DNA of 6,464 nucleotides. Origin: an uncultured Collinsella sp. (GTDB taxonomy: Bacteria; Actinomycetota; Coriobacteriia; Coriobacteriales; Coriobacteriaceae). The notes under the pieces were generated by a model that saw nothing but the letters and a program-made list of their open reading frames with translations, did no database searches and had not been told where the DNA came from. Below are positions 1 to 6,065 of this stretch, in pieces. A program made the translations under genes and the position numbers. The stretch is from positions 1 to 6,464 of the forward strand of contig CALKBB010000062.1 of the NCBI GenBank assembly GCA_937989795.1, read 5' to 3'. Each line of letters starts with the position of its first letter. Positions within the stretch are counted from its first letter, which is position 1.

Positions 1-1
1 G

Positions 2-499
2 CCCCCGCCGGCGCTCGTCGAGGCCGAGAACAGGCAGGTCAGGTTCCTGGCCGCCCGGATATCGGAGGCCCTCGACGAGGCCGGGGCCCTCGAGGCCGAG
101 ACGGCGGCGCTGCTCGAGGGCGACGAGACCTACGCGTGCCTGCTCACCGTGCCCGGCATCGGCCCGAGGACCGCGGCGCAGCTCGCGGTGTCGGTCGACA
201 TCGGGAGGTTCCCGGACCACGACCACCTGGCCTCGTACTGCGGCATAGCCCCGAGGGTGAGGAGCTCCGGCACGTCGGTGAGGTCGGTCAGGGCGTCCAG
301 GCGCGGCGACGCGAGGCTCAAGTCCCTGCTGATCTTCTCGTGCAACAGCCTGGTGAGGTCCTCGGGGCGCTACGGCGAGTACTACCGGGCCTGCAGGGCG
401 CGGGGAATGGGGCACGGGCGGGCGCTCAAGGCCGTCGCGAGGAAGCGGCTCAGGGCGATATACGCCGTGATGCGCGACCGGGTGCCCTACCGGGAGTAG
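2..499 (+). CDS. IS110-family transposase, C-terminal part (5' end outside window)
   Basis: The reading frame is open from the window edge to TAG at 497-499, giving about 165 visible residues. The first ~45 are Ala/Glu/Arg-rich and probably helical. Then comes the C-terminal IS110/IS116/IS902 domain (Transposase_20 type): a VPGIGPRTAAQL helix-hairpin-helix-like motif from about position 149, then ASYCGIAPRVRSSGTS (about 230-277), then a basic tail. In this family the N-terminal RuvC-like DEDD domain and a C-terminal serine act together in bridge-RNA-guided recombination. The serines coded at 263-268 are candidates for the catalytic one, which I cannot settle by eye. The DEDD domain would lie left of the window. 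Arginine is mostly AGG and GC is very high, unlike the CGC-using genes to the right, consistent with a mobile origin. Methionine-like starts inside this stretch (for example GTG at 149) are not real starts, because the homologous frame continues upstream. Confidence 0.88.
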   Translation, partial: PPPALVEAENRQVRFLAARISEALDEAGALEAETAALLEGDETYACLLTVPGIGPRTAAQLAVSVDIGRFPDHDHLASYCGIAPRVRSSGTSVRSVRASRRGDARLKSLLIFSCNSLVRSSGRYGEYYRACRARGMGHGRALKAVARKRLRAIYAVMRDRVPYRE

Positions 500-530
500 C
501 CCCGACGGTTGACAAAACTATAGGAACACC
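500..530 (+). mobile_element. Putative right end of the IS110 element with outward -35 box
   Basis: Only about 30 bases separate the transposase stop from sequence that seems to belong to the neighbouring gene's terminator. They include a perfect TTGACA (509-514) and then AAACTATAGGAACACC. A short non-coding right end fits the IS110 group, where the guide (bridge) RNA lies upstream of the transposase in the left end, outside this window. In this family the excised circle is known to create a promoter across the right-left junction, so a -35 hexamer pointing outward here makes sense. No matching -10 lies at 17 bases within the window. The exact boundary is a guess; IS110 elements lack classical terminal inverted repeats. 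Confidence 0.45.
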
Positions 531-539
531 TAACTGCCA

Positions 540-572
540 GAGGGAGCGTCGGTTGTGGCCGACGGCCCCCTC
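540..572 (-). terminator. Probable terminator of the acyltransferase gene
   Basis: GAGGG (540-544) and CCCTC (568-572) enclose a perfect 6-bp stem CGTCGG/CCGACG (547-552 and 559-564) with a 6-base loop and a small internal loop. It starts 26 bases beyond the stop codon of the minus-strand acyltransferase. Read on the minus strand, the hairpin is followed by TGGCAGTTAGG, which has only two consecutive T before IS-like sequence begins, so the U-tract is poor or has been cut. There is no T-run on the plus-strand side either. The structure is seen directly; terminator function is inferred. Confidence 0.5.
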
Positions 573-598
573 CGGGTGCAAGCGGATTTGACAGTGTG

Positions 599-2815
599 TT
601 ACTTGTCGGTGCCTAGCTTGTGCGGTTTGTAGGCGAGCGCGTTGACGAGTGCGTCGGCGGCGGACTTGACGGCCGCCGGCTGCGGATCGTTAACGTGGTC
701 CTCGGGATGCACGGGCAGGTCCTTCTTGACGGCATCGTGGATGAGCTTAAGGTACTCGGCCACGCCCGCGTTCGAAAGGTGCGTGCCGTCGCCGTCGAAC
801 AGATCGTTGCGGTTGGCGCTATATCCGTACCAGTCGATAACGCGCACGTTTTTATAGCGCGTGGCGGCGTTGGCGATGGCCTGATTGGTGGCGCCGACCC
901 ATGGCTGCGGGCTGCGCGTGTTTACAAATACGACGGTGCGCTGATTGCCGGCATCGGCCATGATGGCGTCAATCTGGGCGTCAGTCACCAGGCCGTTGGT
1001 GCCCAGCGCAAAGACTACGATCTTGCCGGCGAGGTTCTGCTGGATATAACCCTCAAATGTTGTGCGGCCCGCATCGAACTGGCGGCCCTTTTCGGCATCG
1101 ATATGGCTGTGCGGGAACACGCCGTCAAAGGTGTCTACGGCACGCAGCGACACGGAGTCGCCGATCATAAGCAGATCGTAGGAGCCATCGGGGAAGCCGT
1201 CGTTGTCCTTGTCGGTGTCATCGGCCGCCTGCTGGTCCTGGGGTTTTGCATTTTTGGCTTCCTTGTTTAGGATTTCGGCGCCCTCGCCGCTCAGCGCGGA
1301 TGTGTCGGGCACAAAGACCAGACCACCCAGCGCCACGACAAGCACGACGCCGCAAACGGCGCACACGGGAATATGCGCGCGCACCCAGTTTGCGGGCGTG
1401 GTGGTGCCTTCGCGGAGCTCGGAAACGGTGCGTCCAAAGGCGCCCTTCCTAAACGGCGTCTCGATAAAGCGATAGGAGCACTCGGCTACGGCGACCACCA
1501 CAAGTACCTGCAAGATGTACTGCCACCAGGGCGTATCGCTGATGTTGGCGACCGGGTTCATGAGCAGCAGCAGTGGATAGTGCCACAGGTAGATGCTGTA
1601 CGAGCGCTTGCCAACCCACACGAGCGGCTCGGCGGACAGCGCGCGGGCAACCATTCCCTGGGGCTGCACGCAGGCTGCGATGACCATGAGCGTGAGGATG
1701 GAGCATAACAGCGTGCCGCCGCGATACTGGAACGCGGTGTAGCCGTTGGTGAGTGCGACCATGGCGGCAAGGCCAACCAGACCCACGACGCCTAAGACAT
1801 CGATGGATGCGGGCGAGGACCAAAAGCGCACGAGGGCGCTCGGCTGTGCCGGGGCGGTCTCGGCTGATTCGTCGGCCTTCTCGCCAGGCTTGCCCTCGGC
1901 GTTTTTGCCGTGCTTGGCGGCGCCAGCCAGGCGATTGAGCCCCAAACGATGAGCGAGACGCACCGGCGCCAGGTCGCGATCGGGGATAAAGGCCATCCAG
2001 GCACCCAGTAGCAGCGAGAACACGCGGGTGTCGGTGCCGTAGTACACGCGGCTGGGGTCGGCGGCGGGATTGTAGAGCACCATCATGGCGAGGGCAGATA
2101 CCGCGGCAAGGCCCAGAACCACGCGGCGCGTGTTGGGCTTGCTCACATGCATGGATACCATGGCAAACAGCAATGGCGGCCAAATCAGGTAGAACTGTTC
2201 CTCGATGGCGAGCGACCAAAAGTGCGTGAGCGGCGAGGGGTCGCCCAGAGCATTGAAGTACGAGATGTTTTGGGCAATCTGCCACCAGTTATTAAAAAAC
2301 AGCAGCGACGGCAGGATGTCGGGGCGCATCTTGGTGAGCATCACGTGGTTAAAGATGGTGCACAGCGCGCAGGTCACCACCACAACGGTTACCACGGCGG
2401 GGAACAGGCGACGGATGCGGCGAATCCAGAAGCTCTTGAGGTCGATGCGGCCGGTCTTTGACACTTCGTTGATGAGCAGGCGCGTGATCAGATAGCCCGA
2501 GAGCACAAAGAAAATCGTGACGCCAAGCAGGCCGCCCTGTGCCCATGTGAGGTTGAGGTGATAGAGCACTACCGCGACGACGGCGAGCGTGCGCAGGCCG
2601 TCGAGGGCGGGGATATATCGAGATTTGGGGCGCGTGGGCGCCTGTTCTTTTGCGGCGCTGTTGGTGTGGGCACCCTTGTTGGCGGGCGCACGATGAGAGC
2701 CTGCGGCGTGGCGCGGCTCGGTGGCTTGTCGGTTAGCGCGCGAACGTTCGTGCGGCGCTTGTTGATCGCTCGCGTGGCGTGAACTGCGCGAACTCGATCG
2801 CGGGAATTGTTCCAT
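599..2815 (-). CDS. Membrane O-acyltransferase, AT3 (OafA/OatA type) with C-terminal SGNH domain
   Basis: A 738-residue protein likely to transfer acetyl or other acyl groups from the cytoplasm to a cell-envelope glycan; the acceptor cannot be told. Residues 1-66 are a basic, hydrophilic tail. The Acyl_transf_3 domain runs from about 67 to 455, with the signature R75-x10-H86 in LDGLRTLAVVAVVLYH, FFVLSGYLIT (102-111) and SLAIEEQFYLIWP (201-213). I count about 11 likely membrane segments, the last at about 481-502, which would place the C-terminus outside. The SGNH hydrolase-like domain (about 545-695) shows GDS (552-554), GTN (605-607) and DGTH (676-679), so S554, D676 and H679 form the expected triad. 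A charged loop (about 283-328) interrupts the membrane domain. Overall architecture matches OatA/OafA relatives. The ATG at 2815 is the only usable start before the AT3 motif; its Shine-Dalgarno is weak (GGAT, 8-base spacing). Transcribed alone, divergent from the ribokinase. Confidence 0.92.
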   Translation of the reverse strand: MEQFPRSSSRSSRHASDQQAPHERSRANRQATEPRHAAGSHRAPANKGAHTNSAAKEQAPTRPKSRYIPALDGLRTLAVVAVVLYHLNLTWAQGGLLGVTIFFVLSGYLITRLLINEVSKTGRIDLKSFWIRRIRRLFPAVVTVVVVTCALCTIFNHVMLTKMRPDILPSLLFFNNWWQIAQNISYFNALGDPSPLTHFWSLAIEEQFYLIWPPLLFAMVSMHVSKPNTRRVVLGLAAVSALAMMVLYNPAADPSRVYYGTDTRVFSLLLGAWMAFIPDRDLAPVRLAHRLGLNRLAGAAKHGKNAEGKPGEKADESAETAPAQPSALVRFWSSPASIDVLGVVGLVGLAAMVALTNGYTAFQYRGGTLLCSILTLMVIAACVQPQGMVARALSAEPLVWVGKRSYSIYLWHYPLLLLMNPVANISDTPWWQYILQVLVVVAVAECSYRFIETPFRKGAFGRTVSELREGTTTPANWVRAHIPVCAVCGVVLVVALGGLVFVPDTSALSGEGAEILNKEAKNAKPQDQQAADDTDKDNDGFPDGSYDLLMIGDSVSLRAVDTFDGVFPHSHIDAEKGRQFDAGRTTFEGYIQQNLAGKIVVFALGTNGLVTDAQIDAIMADAGNQRTVVFVNTRSPQPWVGATNQAIANAATRYKNVRVIDWYGYSANRNDLFDGDGTHLSNAGVAEYLKLIHDAVKKDLPVHPEDHVNDPQPAAVKSAADALVNALAYKPHKLGTDK

Positions 2816-2854
2816 AAAACATCATCCAATGACGAGAATAATCAGCACGTCTTC

Positions 2855-2860
2855 ATTGTA
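2855..2860 (-). promoter_or_regulatory. Possible -10 box for the acyltransferase gene
   Basis: The minus strand reads GGTTACAATG here; TACAAT matches the -10 consensus at five of six positions and would place transcription start some 30-35 bases before the ATG. No good -35 lies 16-18 bases upstream, so this is a weak call made from position and one hexamer only. Confidence 0.25.
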
Positions 2861-2909
2861 ACCGCCTGCTCCTGTGAATGCTTGCTGCCGGCGCAAGCTC
2901 AAGCGCGCG

Positions 2910-2938
2910 TCCACATCAAAGTGAACTAAAGTTATAGA
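2910..2938 (+). promoter_or_regulatory. Possible promoter of the ribokinase-nucleoside hydrolase operon
   Basis: TCCACA (2910-2915, four of six matches to the -35 consensus) and TATAGA (2933-2938, four of six to the -10) are separated by 17 bases, about 64 bases before the ribokinase start. The spacer holds a small inverted repeat, AACT-AA-AGTT (2924-2933), abutting the -10 and placed where a repressor could bind. No regulator gene for this operon is visible in the window. Confidence 0.35.
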
Positions 2939-3001
2939 GGTGCGAAGGCGCGCAATCGACGGTCGACGGTGGGTGCAAAGCCCGCAGATGAGGAGGTTTC
3001 C

Positions 3002-3997
3002 ATGGCAGATCGCGGCATCGTTGCGGTGTTCGGCAGCATGAACATGGACCTTTCGGTGGCGTGCGAGCGCATGCCGCGTGCGGGCGAGACCGTTGGCGGC
3101 AGCGGGTTTATCACCAACGCCGGCGGCAAGGGCGCCAATCAGGCCGTAGCTGCCGCGCGTATGGGCGCGTGCACGCACATGATCGGCGCGGTCGGTCGCG
3201 ATGCGTTCGGCGCGTCGCTCGTGGCGGGGCTCCAAGGCGCCGGCGTGGACTGTGACTTTGTAGTGCATCGCGATGACGTGGAGACGGGAACGGCGACCAT
3301 CATTCGCTGCGAGGGTGACAACCGCATCGTGCTGTCGCCGGGTGCCAACCATGCGCTCGCGGGCGAGGATGTTGCCCGCGCGCTGAGGCGTCTGGTAGCC
3401 GATGAGCTCGACGGCGGCGCCAGCGAGATTGCCCCGGCTGCCGGAAGCGTCTTTATCGCCCAGGGCGAATGTGACCTTGCGACGACGGCCGAGGCGCTTG
3501 TTTGCGCTCACGAGCTCGGGTTCTATACGGTCTTTAATCCGGCGCCTGCCTGCGAGTTGCCTGCGGAGGCCTGGCCTGCGGTCGACCTGGTCTGTCCCAA
3601 CGAGACTGAGTGCCAGGTGCTGACGGGCATCTTGCCCGCGGATGATGCGAGCTGCGTCGCGGCGCTCAATGCCCTGCTCGCCAAGGGTGCCGGAGCTGCG
3701 GTCATCACGTTGGGCGGCGCCGGGTCGGTTACGCTCGGCGATGACGGCGAGCCGCTGCGCATGCCGGCGCTCTCGAGCACGTTGGTCGATACGACGGCCG
3801 CGGGCGATACATTTATCGGTGCGCTTGCCGCGGCTCGCCTGGAGGGCCTGCCGCTCTTTGAGTGCATGGCGGCGGGCGCTCGCGCCTCGGCGGTGACGGT
3901 GTCGCGCCTGGGCGCTCAGCAATCAATTCCCACGCGTGCGGAAGTCGAGCACAAGTTTGGTTTAGACGGTTTGGATGTAGACGGAGAAGCGGAGTAG
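3002..3997 (+). CDS. rbsK: Ribokinase (PfkB-family carbohydrate kinase)
   Basis: A cytoplasmic kinase of 331 residues, slightly longer than the usual ~305-310, that phosphorylates ribose with ATP to ribose 5-phosphate. Motifs are in the expected order: FGSMNMD (10-16), the substrate-binding GGKGANQ (41-47), FNPAPA (178-183), PNETE (199-203, the NxxE Mg/phosphate motif), and DTTAAGDTF (263-271), in which D269 is the catalytic base, AAGD forms the anion hole and D263/T265 correspond to the potassium-site residues of E. coli ribokinase. The ATG at 3002 is chosen because AGGAGG (2991-2996) sits five bases before it; an in-frame GTG at 2969 lies upstream of that site and would add 11 unconserved residues. 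The next gene begins four bases after the stop, encoding a nucleoside hydrolase that would supply ribose. A related PfkB sugar or nucleoside kinase is possible, but the signature set favours ribokinase. Confidence 0.9.
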   Translation: MADRGIVAVFGSMNMDLSVACERMPRAGETVGGSGFITNAGGKGANQAVAAARMGACTHMIGAVGRDAFGASLVAGLQGAGVDCDFVVHRDDVETGTATIIRCEGDNRIVLSPGANHALAGEDVARALRRLVADELDGGASEIAPAAGSVFIAQGECDLATTAEALVCAHELGFYTVFNPAPACELPAEAWPAVDLVCPNETECQVLTGILPADDASCVAALNALLAKGAGAAVITLGGAGSVTLGDDGEPLRMPALSSTLVDTTAAGDTFIGALAAARLEGLPLFECMAAGARASAVTVSRLGAQQSIPTRAEVEHKFGLDGLDVDGEAE

Positions 3998-4001
3998 AAC
4001 A

Positions 4002-4976
4002 ATGGCAACCAAGAAGCTGATCCTTGATCTGGATATGGGTGTGGATGATGCGATGGCGCTCGCCTATGCCATCGCGAGCCCCGAGGTGGAGCTCGTCGGC
4101 ATCACCACGTGCTTTGGCAACGTGCGCGTCGAGCAGTCGGCGCACAACTGCTTGGCGGTGCTCGACCTGTTGGGTCGTCCCGAGGTGCCGGTGTACCTGG
4201 GCGCCGATCGTCCCGTGAAGGCGACCGAACCCTACACGCCGCCGGCGTCCACCACGCTTATCCACGGCAAGAACGGCATCGGCGGCGCAAGCGTGCCCGC
4301 CTCGCCGTACGAGCCGGTGGGCGCGACGTCGGCCGATGGCAATGCGGCGGTCGATTACCTGATTGATGCCGCGCGTACCTATGGTCCCGACTTGGTCTAT
4401 GTGGCGACCGGTCCGCTCTCCAACCTGGCGCTCGCCCTTGAGCGCGACGCGGCGGCGATGATGTCTATCGGCCGCGTGGTGGTGATGGGTGGCGCCCTGA
4501 CCGTGCCCGGCAACGTGAGCGCCGGTGCCGAGGCCAACATGGCGAGCGACCCCGAGGCCGCTGACGCCGTGCTGCGCTCGGGCCGCAAACTCACCATGGT
4601 TGGTCTTGACGTGACGCATCGCGTGGTGCTGACGCGCCGCGACATTGCCGGTTGGACGGGCTCGGGCACCATGGCGGGCTGCGCATTTGCGAGTATGGTC
4701 GAGCACTACATTGGCTCGTACGAGATGAACGCCCCTTACCTGGGCGGCTGCGCGCTGCACGATCCGCTTGCCGTTGCCGTGGCGATTGATCCCACGCTCG
4801 TGGGCGCACTTGGTTGCAACTTGCGCGTCGACCTGCTCGGCGAGTATCGCGGCCGCACTATCTGCGACGAGCATCGCCTGTCCGACCCCGACAAGAGCGC
4901 GCTTGTGGCACTCACCGTGGACGCCCCGCGCTTTCTGTCCGAGTTCAAGGCGCGCATGGCCCGCATCCTAGGCTAG
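4002..4976 (+). CDS. Nucleoside hydrolase (IUNH / Rih family)
   Basis: A cytoplasmic enzyme of 324 residues that cleaves the N-glycosidic bond of ribonucleosides to free base and ribose; pyrimidine or purine preference cannot be told. The calcium-binding N-terminal motif is D9-L-D11-M-G-V-D15-D16, with Met12 where most family members have Pro. Further family motifs are ATGPLSNLALAL (135-146), VMGGA (161-165), N171...E177-A-N179...DPEAA (183-187) and HDPLA (253-257), containing the usual catalytic-site His and calcium-binding Asp. The length is typical. The start ATG at 4002 is four bases after the ribokinase stop, and its Shine-Dalgarno GGAG (3991-3994) lies inside the end of the ribokinase gene, so the two are probably translationally coupled. 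Together they form a ribonucleoside salvage pair: hydrolysis, then phosphorylation of ribose for the pentose phosphate pathway. No nucleoside transporter is visible here. It belongs to the RihA/RihB/RihC group, but I cannot assign which. Confidence 0.9.
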   Translation: MATKKLILDLDMGVDDAMALAYAIASPEVELVGITTCFGNVRVEQSAHNCLAVLDLLGRPEVPVYLGADRPVKATEPYTPPASTTLIHGKNGIGGASVPASPYEPVGATSADGNAAVDYLIDAARTYGPDLVYVATGPLSNLALALERDAAAMMSIGRVVVMGGALTVPGNVSAGAEANMASDPEAADAVLRSGRKLTMVGLDVTHRVVLTRRDIAGWTGSGTMAGCAFASMVEHYIGSYEMNAPYLGGCALHDPLAVAVAIDPTLVGALGCNLRVDLLGEYRGRTICDEHRLSDPDKSALVALTVDAPRFLSEFKARMARILG

Positions 4977-5005
4977 GCTCGGGATCGAAGCACGCCCATC
5001 TGCTC

Positions 5006-5031
5006 GATGTGGCCGCTGGCGGGCCGACATC
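5006..5031 (+). terminator. Stem-loop after the nucleoside hydrolase gene, possible terminator
   Basis: GATGTGGCC (5006-5014) pairs with GGCC-g-ACATC (5022-5031), a 9-bp stem with one bulged G and a 7-base loop, starting 30 bases after the stop codon. No T-run follows, so any termination would be weak or factor-assisted. A competing inverted repeat, CTGGCG/CGCCAG (5016-5021 and 5039-5044), overlaps it. Confidence 0.3.
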
Positions 5032-5073
5032 TACCGTTCGCCAGCCCGATGGTCCCCGGGGCGGGGAGAGCGC

Positions 5074-5079
5074 TATAAT
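5074..5079 (+). promoter_or_regulatory. -10 box of the antiterminator/PTS operon promoter
   Basis: A perfect TATAAT, about 15 bases before the first RAT motif, would start transcription near 5086, so the RAT would sit at the very 5' end of the RNA. This position is typical of BglG/LicT-controlled leaders. The -35 region (about 5050-5057, TGGTCCCC) is poor, so an activator may be needed, or the promoter may be weak. The preceding stretch is GC-rich with a CCCCGGGG palindrome. Confidence 0.6.
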
Positions 5080-5093
5080 GCATTCTGCATCTT

Positions 5094-5123
5094 GGATTGT
5101 TACTCCTGTGTGGAGGCATGCCC
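5094..5123 (+). promoter_or_regulatory. RAT1: canonical ribonucleic antiterminator
   Basis: A 30-base element begins with GGATTGTTAC, the 5' arm of LicT/BglG-type RATs, and ends with GGCATGCCC. It folds as a RAT: GG/CC at the base, an internal loop, G5099-C5117 and U5100-G5116, then an apical stem CUCC/GGAG (5103-5106 with 5112-5115) around loop UGUGU. The family protein binds such hairpins as a dimer through its CAT domain and stabilises them. The usual 3' arm ends GGCAAAACC; here AAAA is replaced by ATGC. RAT1 does not overlap the terminator stem directly, although its AGGCATG (5114-5120) could pair with the terminator's 3' arm at 5186-5192. Confidence 0.8.
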
Positions 5124-5139
5124 AAGAGCAATACAACAC

Positions 5140-5162
5140 GGATTGTTACGTAAGGCATGACC
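5140..5162 (+). promoter_or_regulatory. RAT2: compact antiterminator overlapping the terminator stem
   Basis: GGATTGTTAC is repeated exactly as in RAT1, 46 bases further on, followed by GTAA and GGCATGACC. At 23 bases it is shorter than the usual ~29-30. The fold retains GG/CC at the base, G5145-C5156, U5146-G5155 and a single C5149-G5154 pair closed by GUAA, a GNRA-type tetraloop. Its 3' arm shares bases 5152-5160 with the terminator's 5' arm, so the two structures exclude each other, which is the hallmark of this control mechanism. Confidence 0.6.
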
Positions 5163-5196
5163 GCAATAGCACTGCTATTGGCTATCATGCCTTTTT
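5152..5196 (+). terminator. Intrinsic terminator in the antiterminator-gene leader
   Basis: AAGGCATGA (5152-5160) pairs perfectly with TCATGCCTT (5185-5193), enclosing a second perfect stem CAATAGC/GCTATTG (5164-5170 and 5174-5180) with loop ACT. The stem runs directly into TTTTT (5192-5196). This is a strong Rho-independent terminator between the promoter and the antiterminator gene, so transcription of that gene should depend on RAT formation, giving autoregulation. Confidence 0.9.
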
Positions 5197-5225
5197 CTGT
5201 GAGTGTTCTTGAAAGGAGGTTCACC

Positions 5226-6065
5226 ATGCTTGCAATTAAAAAGCTTAACAACAACGCGGTTCTTTGCCGTGACGGACAGGGGCGAGATGTCATCGCCATG
5301 GGCAGGGGCGTCGGTTTCGGCGGAGATTTTCCTCGAGAGCTCCCTCTTTCTAAAATCGAGCATACGTTTTACGACATTGATCCTAAAGGACAAGATGTCA
5401 TGAGGGATCTTCCCTCGGATATCGTGATGTTTGCGGCGAAAGTTATGGACATCGTTGCCAACGAACTGCCCTACGACCTCTCGACCAATGCGACGCTGTT
5501 CATGGCTGATCACCTGTCGTTTGCCGTTGCGCGAGCCCAAAAGGGGGTCCGCATCGCGATGCCTCTTGCCTATGAAGTGCGGGAGACGTATCCGAAGGAA
5601 TACAAGGCTGCCCAGTTTATCGTCACGCGACTCGAGAAGGAGCTCGGAGAGCGGCTTCCCAAGGATGAGATTGCCAGTATTGCGATGAATCTCGTGAACG
5701 CACGGGTTGTTGAAGCCGTCAAAGCCACGGCCGAGCCCGCAAAGCAGTTCGACGATATGCTCGAGGACGTTATCGAGATTCTCGAAAGCGATTTCCGCTT
5801 TATTGTCGACTGCGATTCCTTTGATTTCACCCGCTTCGCCACGCATCTGCGGTACCTGTTCAAGCGCATTCAAGCCGGCGAGTCGCTGAACAGCGCCAAC
5901 ATGCAGATGTACAAGAACTTTCGTGAGGAGTTTCCGCAGTTGGCAGAGTGCGTGAAGCATATCGGTTCCTATTGTCGTGAAACGTGGGACGCCACGCTCT
6001 CCGAGGAGGAGGAACTCTATCTGATGATCCATCTCAACCGGATCATCTCCAAAAAAGGATTGTAA
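5226..6065 (+). CDS. PRD-domain transcriptional antiterminator (BglG/LicT family)
   Basis: A 279-residue cytoplasmic RNA-binding protein, the length of LicT/BglG. The CAT RNA-binding domain (about 1-57) has KKLNNNAV (5-12) and MGRGVGF (25-31), the RNA-contacting segments. PRD1 (about 65-170) has H96 in ADHLSFA, matching LicT H100, but at the position of LicT H159 the sequence is IAMNLVNA with N155 in place of His. PRD2 (about 175-279) keeps H207 (FATHLRYL) and H269 (LMIHLNRI). In this family phosphorylation by the cognate PTS EII on PRD1 inactivates, and by HPr on PRD2 activates. The ATG at 5226 is chosen because AAAGGAGGT (5212-5220) is five bases upstream; an in-frame ATG at 5157 lies inside the terminator and would add a non-homologous hydrophobic stretch. 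A leader with RATs and a terminator precedes it and a PTS gene follows, so it most likely controls its own operon. Confidence 0.93.
   Translation: MLAIKKLNNNAVLCRDGQGRDVIAMGRGVGFGGDFPRELPLSKIEHTFYDIDPKGQDVMRDLPSDIVMFAAKVMDIVANELPYDLSTNATLFMADHLSFAVARAQKGVRIAMPLAYEVRETYPKEYKAAQFIVTRLEKELGERLPKDEIASIAMNLVNARVVEAVKATAEPAKQFDDMLEDVIEILESDFRFIVDCDSFDFTRFATHLRYLFKRIQAGESLNSANMQMYKNFREEFPQLAECVKHIGSYCRETWDATLSEEEELYLMIHLNRIISKKGL

Noticed and set aside
136..591. Plus-strand frame of 151 codons overlapping the transposase
   Set aside because: Alternative frame of the transposase with Arg/Gly/Pro-rich shadow composition; it would read through the IS end and the terminator hairpin.
588..593. Second TTGACA, as a -35 for a plus-strand promoter
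   Set aside because: No -10 at 16-18 bases, and the downstream sequence is the antisense of the acyltransferase 3' end.
1449..2285. Second minus-strand frame (278 codons) inside the acyltransferase gene
   Set aside because: Out of frame with the AT3/SGNH protein, low-complexity Arg/Ala/His composition, no start signal.
2969..3001. GTG start that would lengthen ribokinase by 11 residues
   Set aside because: The AGGAGG that serves the ATG at 3002 lies within this extension.
2822..3922. Long minus-strand open frame (366 codons) opposite ribokinase
   Set aside because: Arg/His/Ala-rich composition typical of the antisense of a GC-rich gene; the plus strand has a complete, motif-perfect ribokinase.
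3813..4874. Long minus-strand open frame (353 codons) opposite nucleoside hydrolase
   Set aside because: Shadow of a clearly recognised gene; no domain-like pattern and a His/Arg-rich composition.
5157..5225. In-frame upstream ATG that would lengthen the antiterminator by 23 residues
   Set aside because: It lies inside the terminator stem, has no Shine-Dalgarno, and the extension is not part of the family; the ATG at 5226 has a near-perfect ribosome binding site.
5175..6032. Minus-strand open frame (285 codons) opposite the antiterminator gene
   Set aside because: The plus-strand product aligns with LicT throughout; this frame is an antisense shadow.
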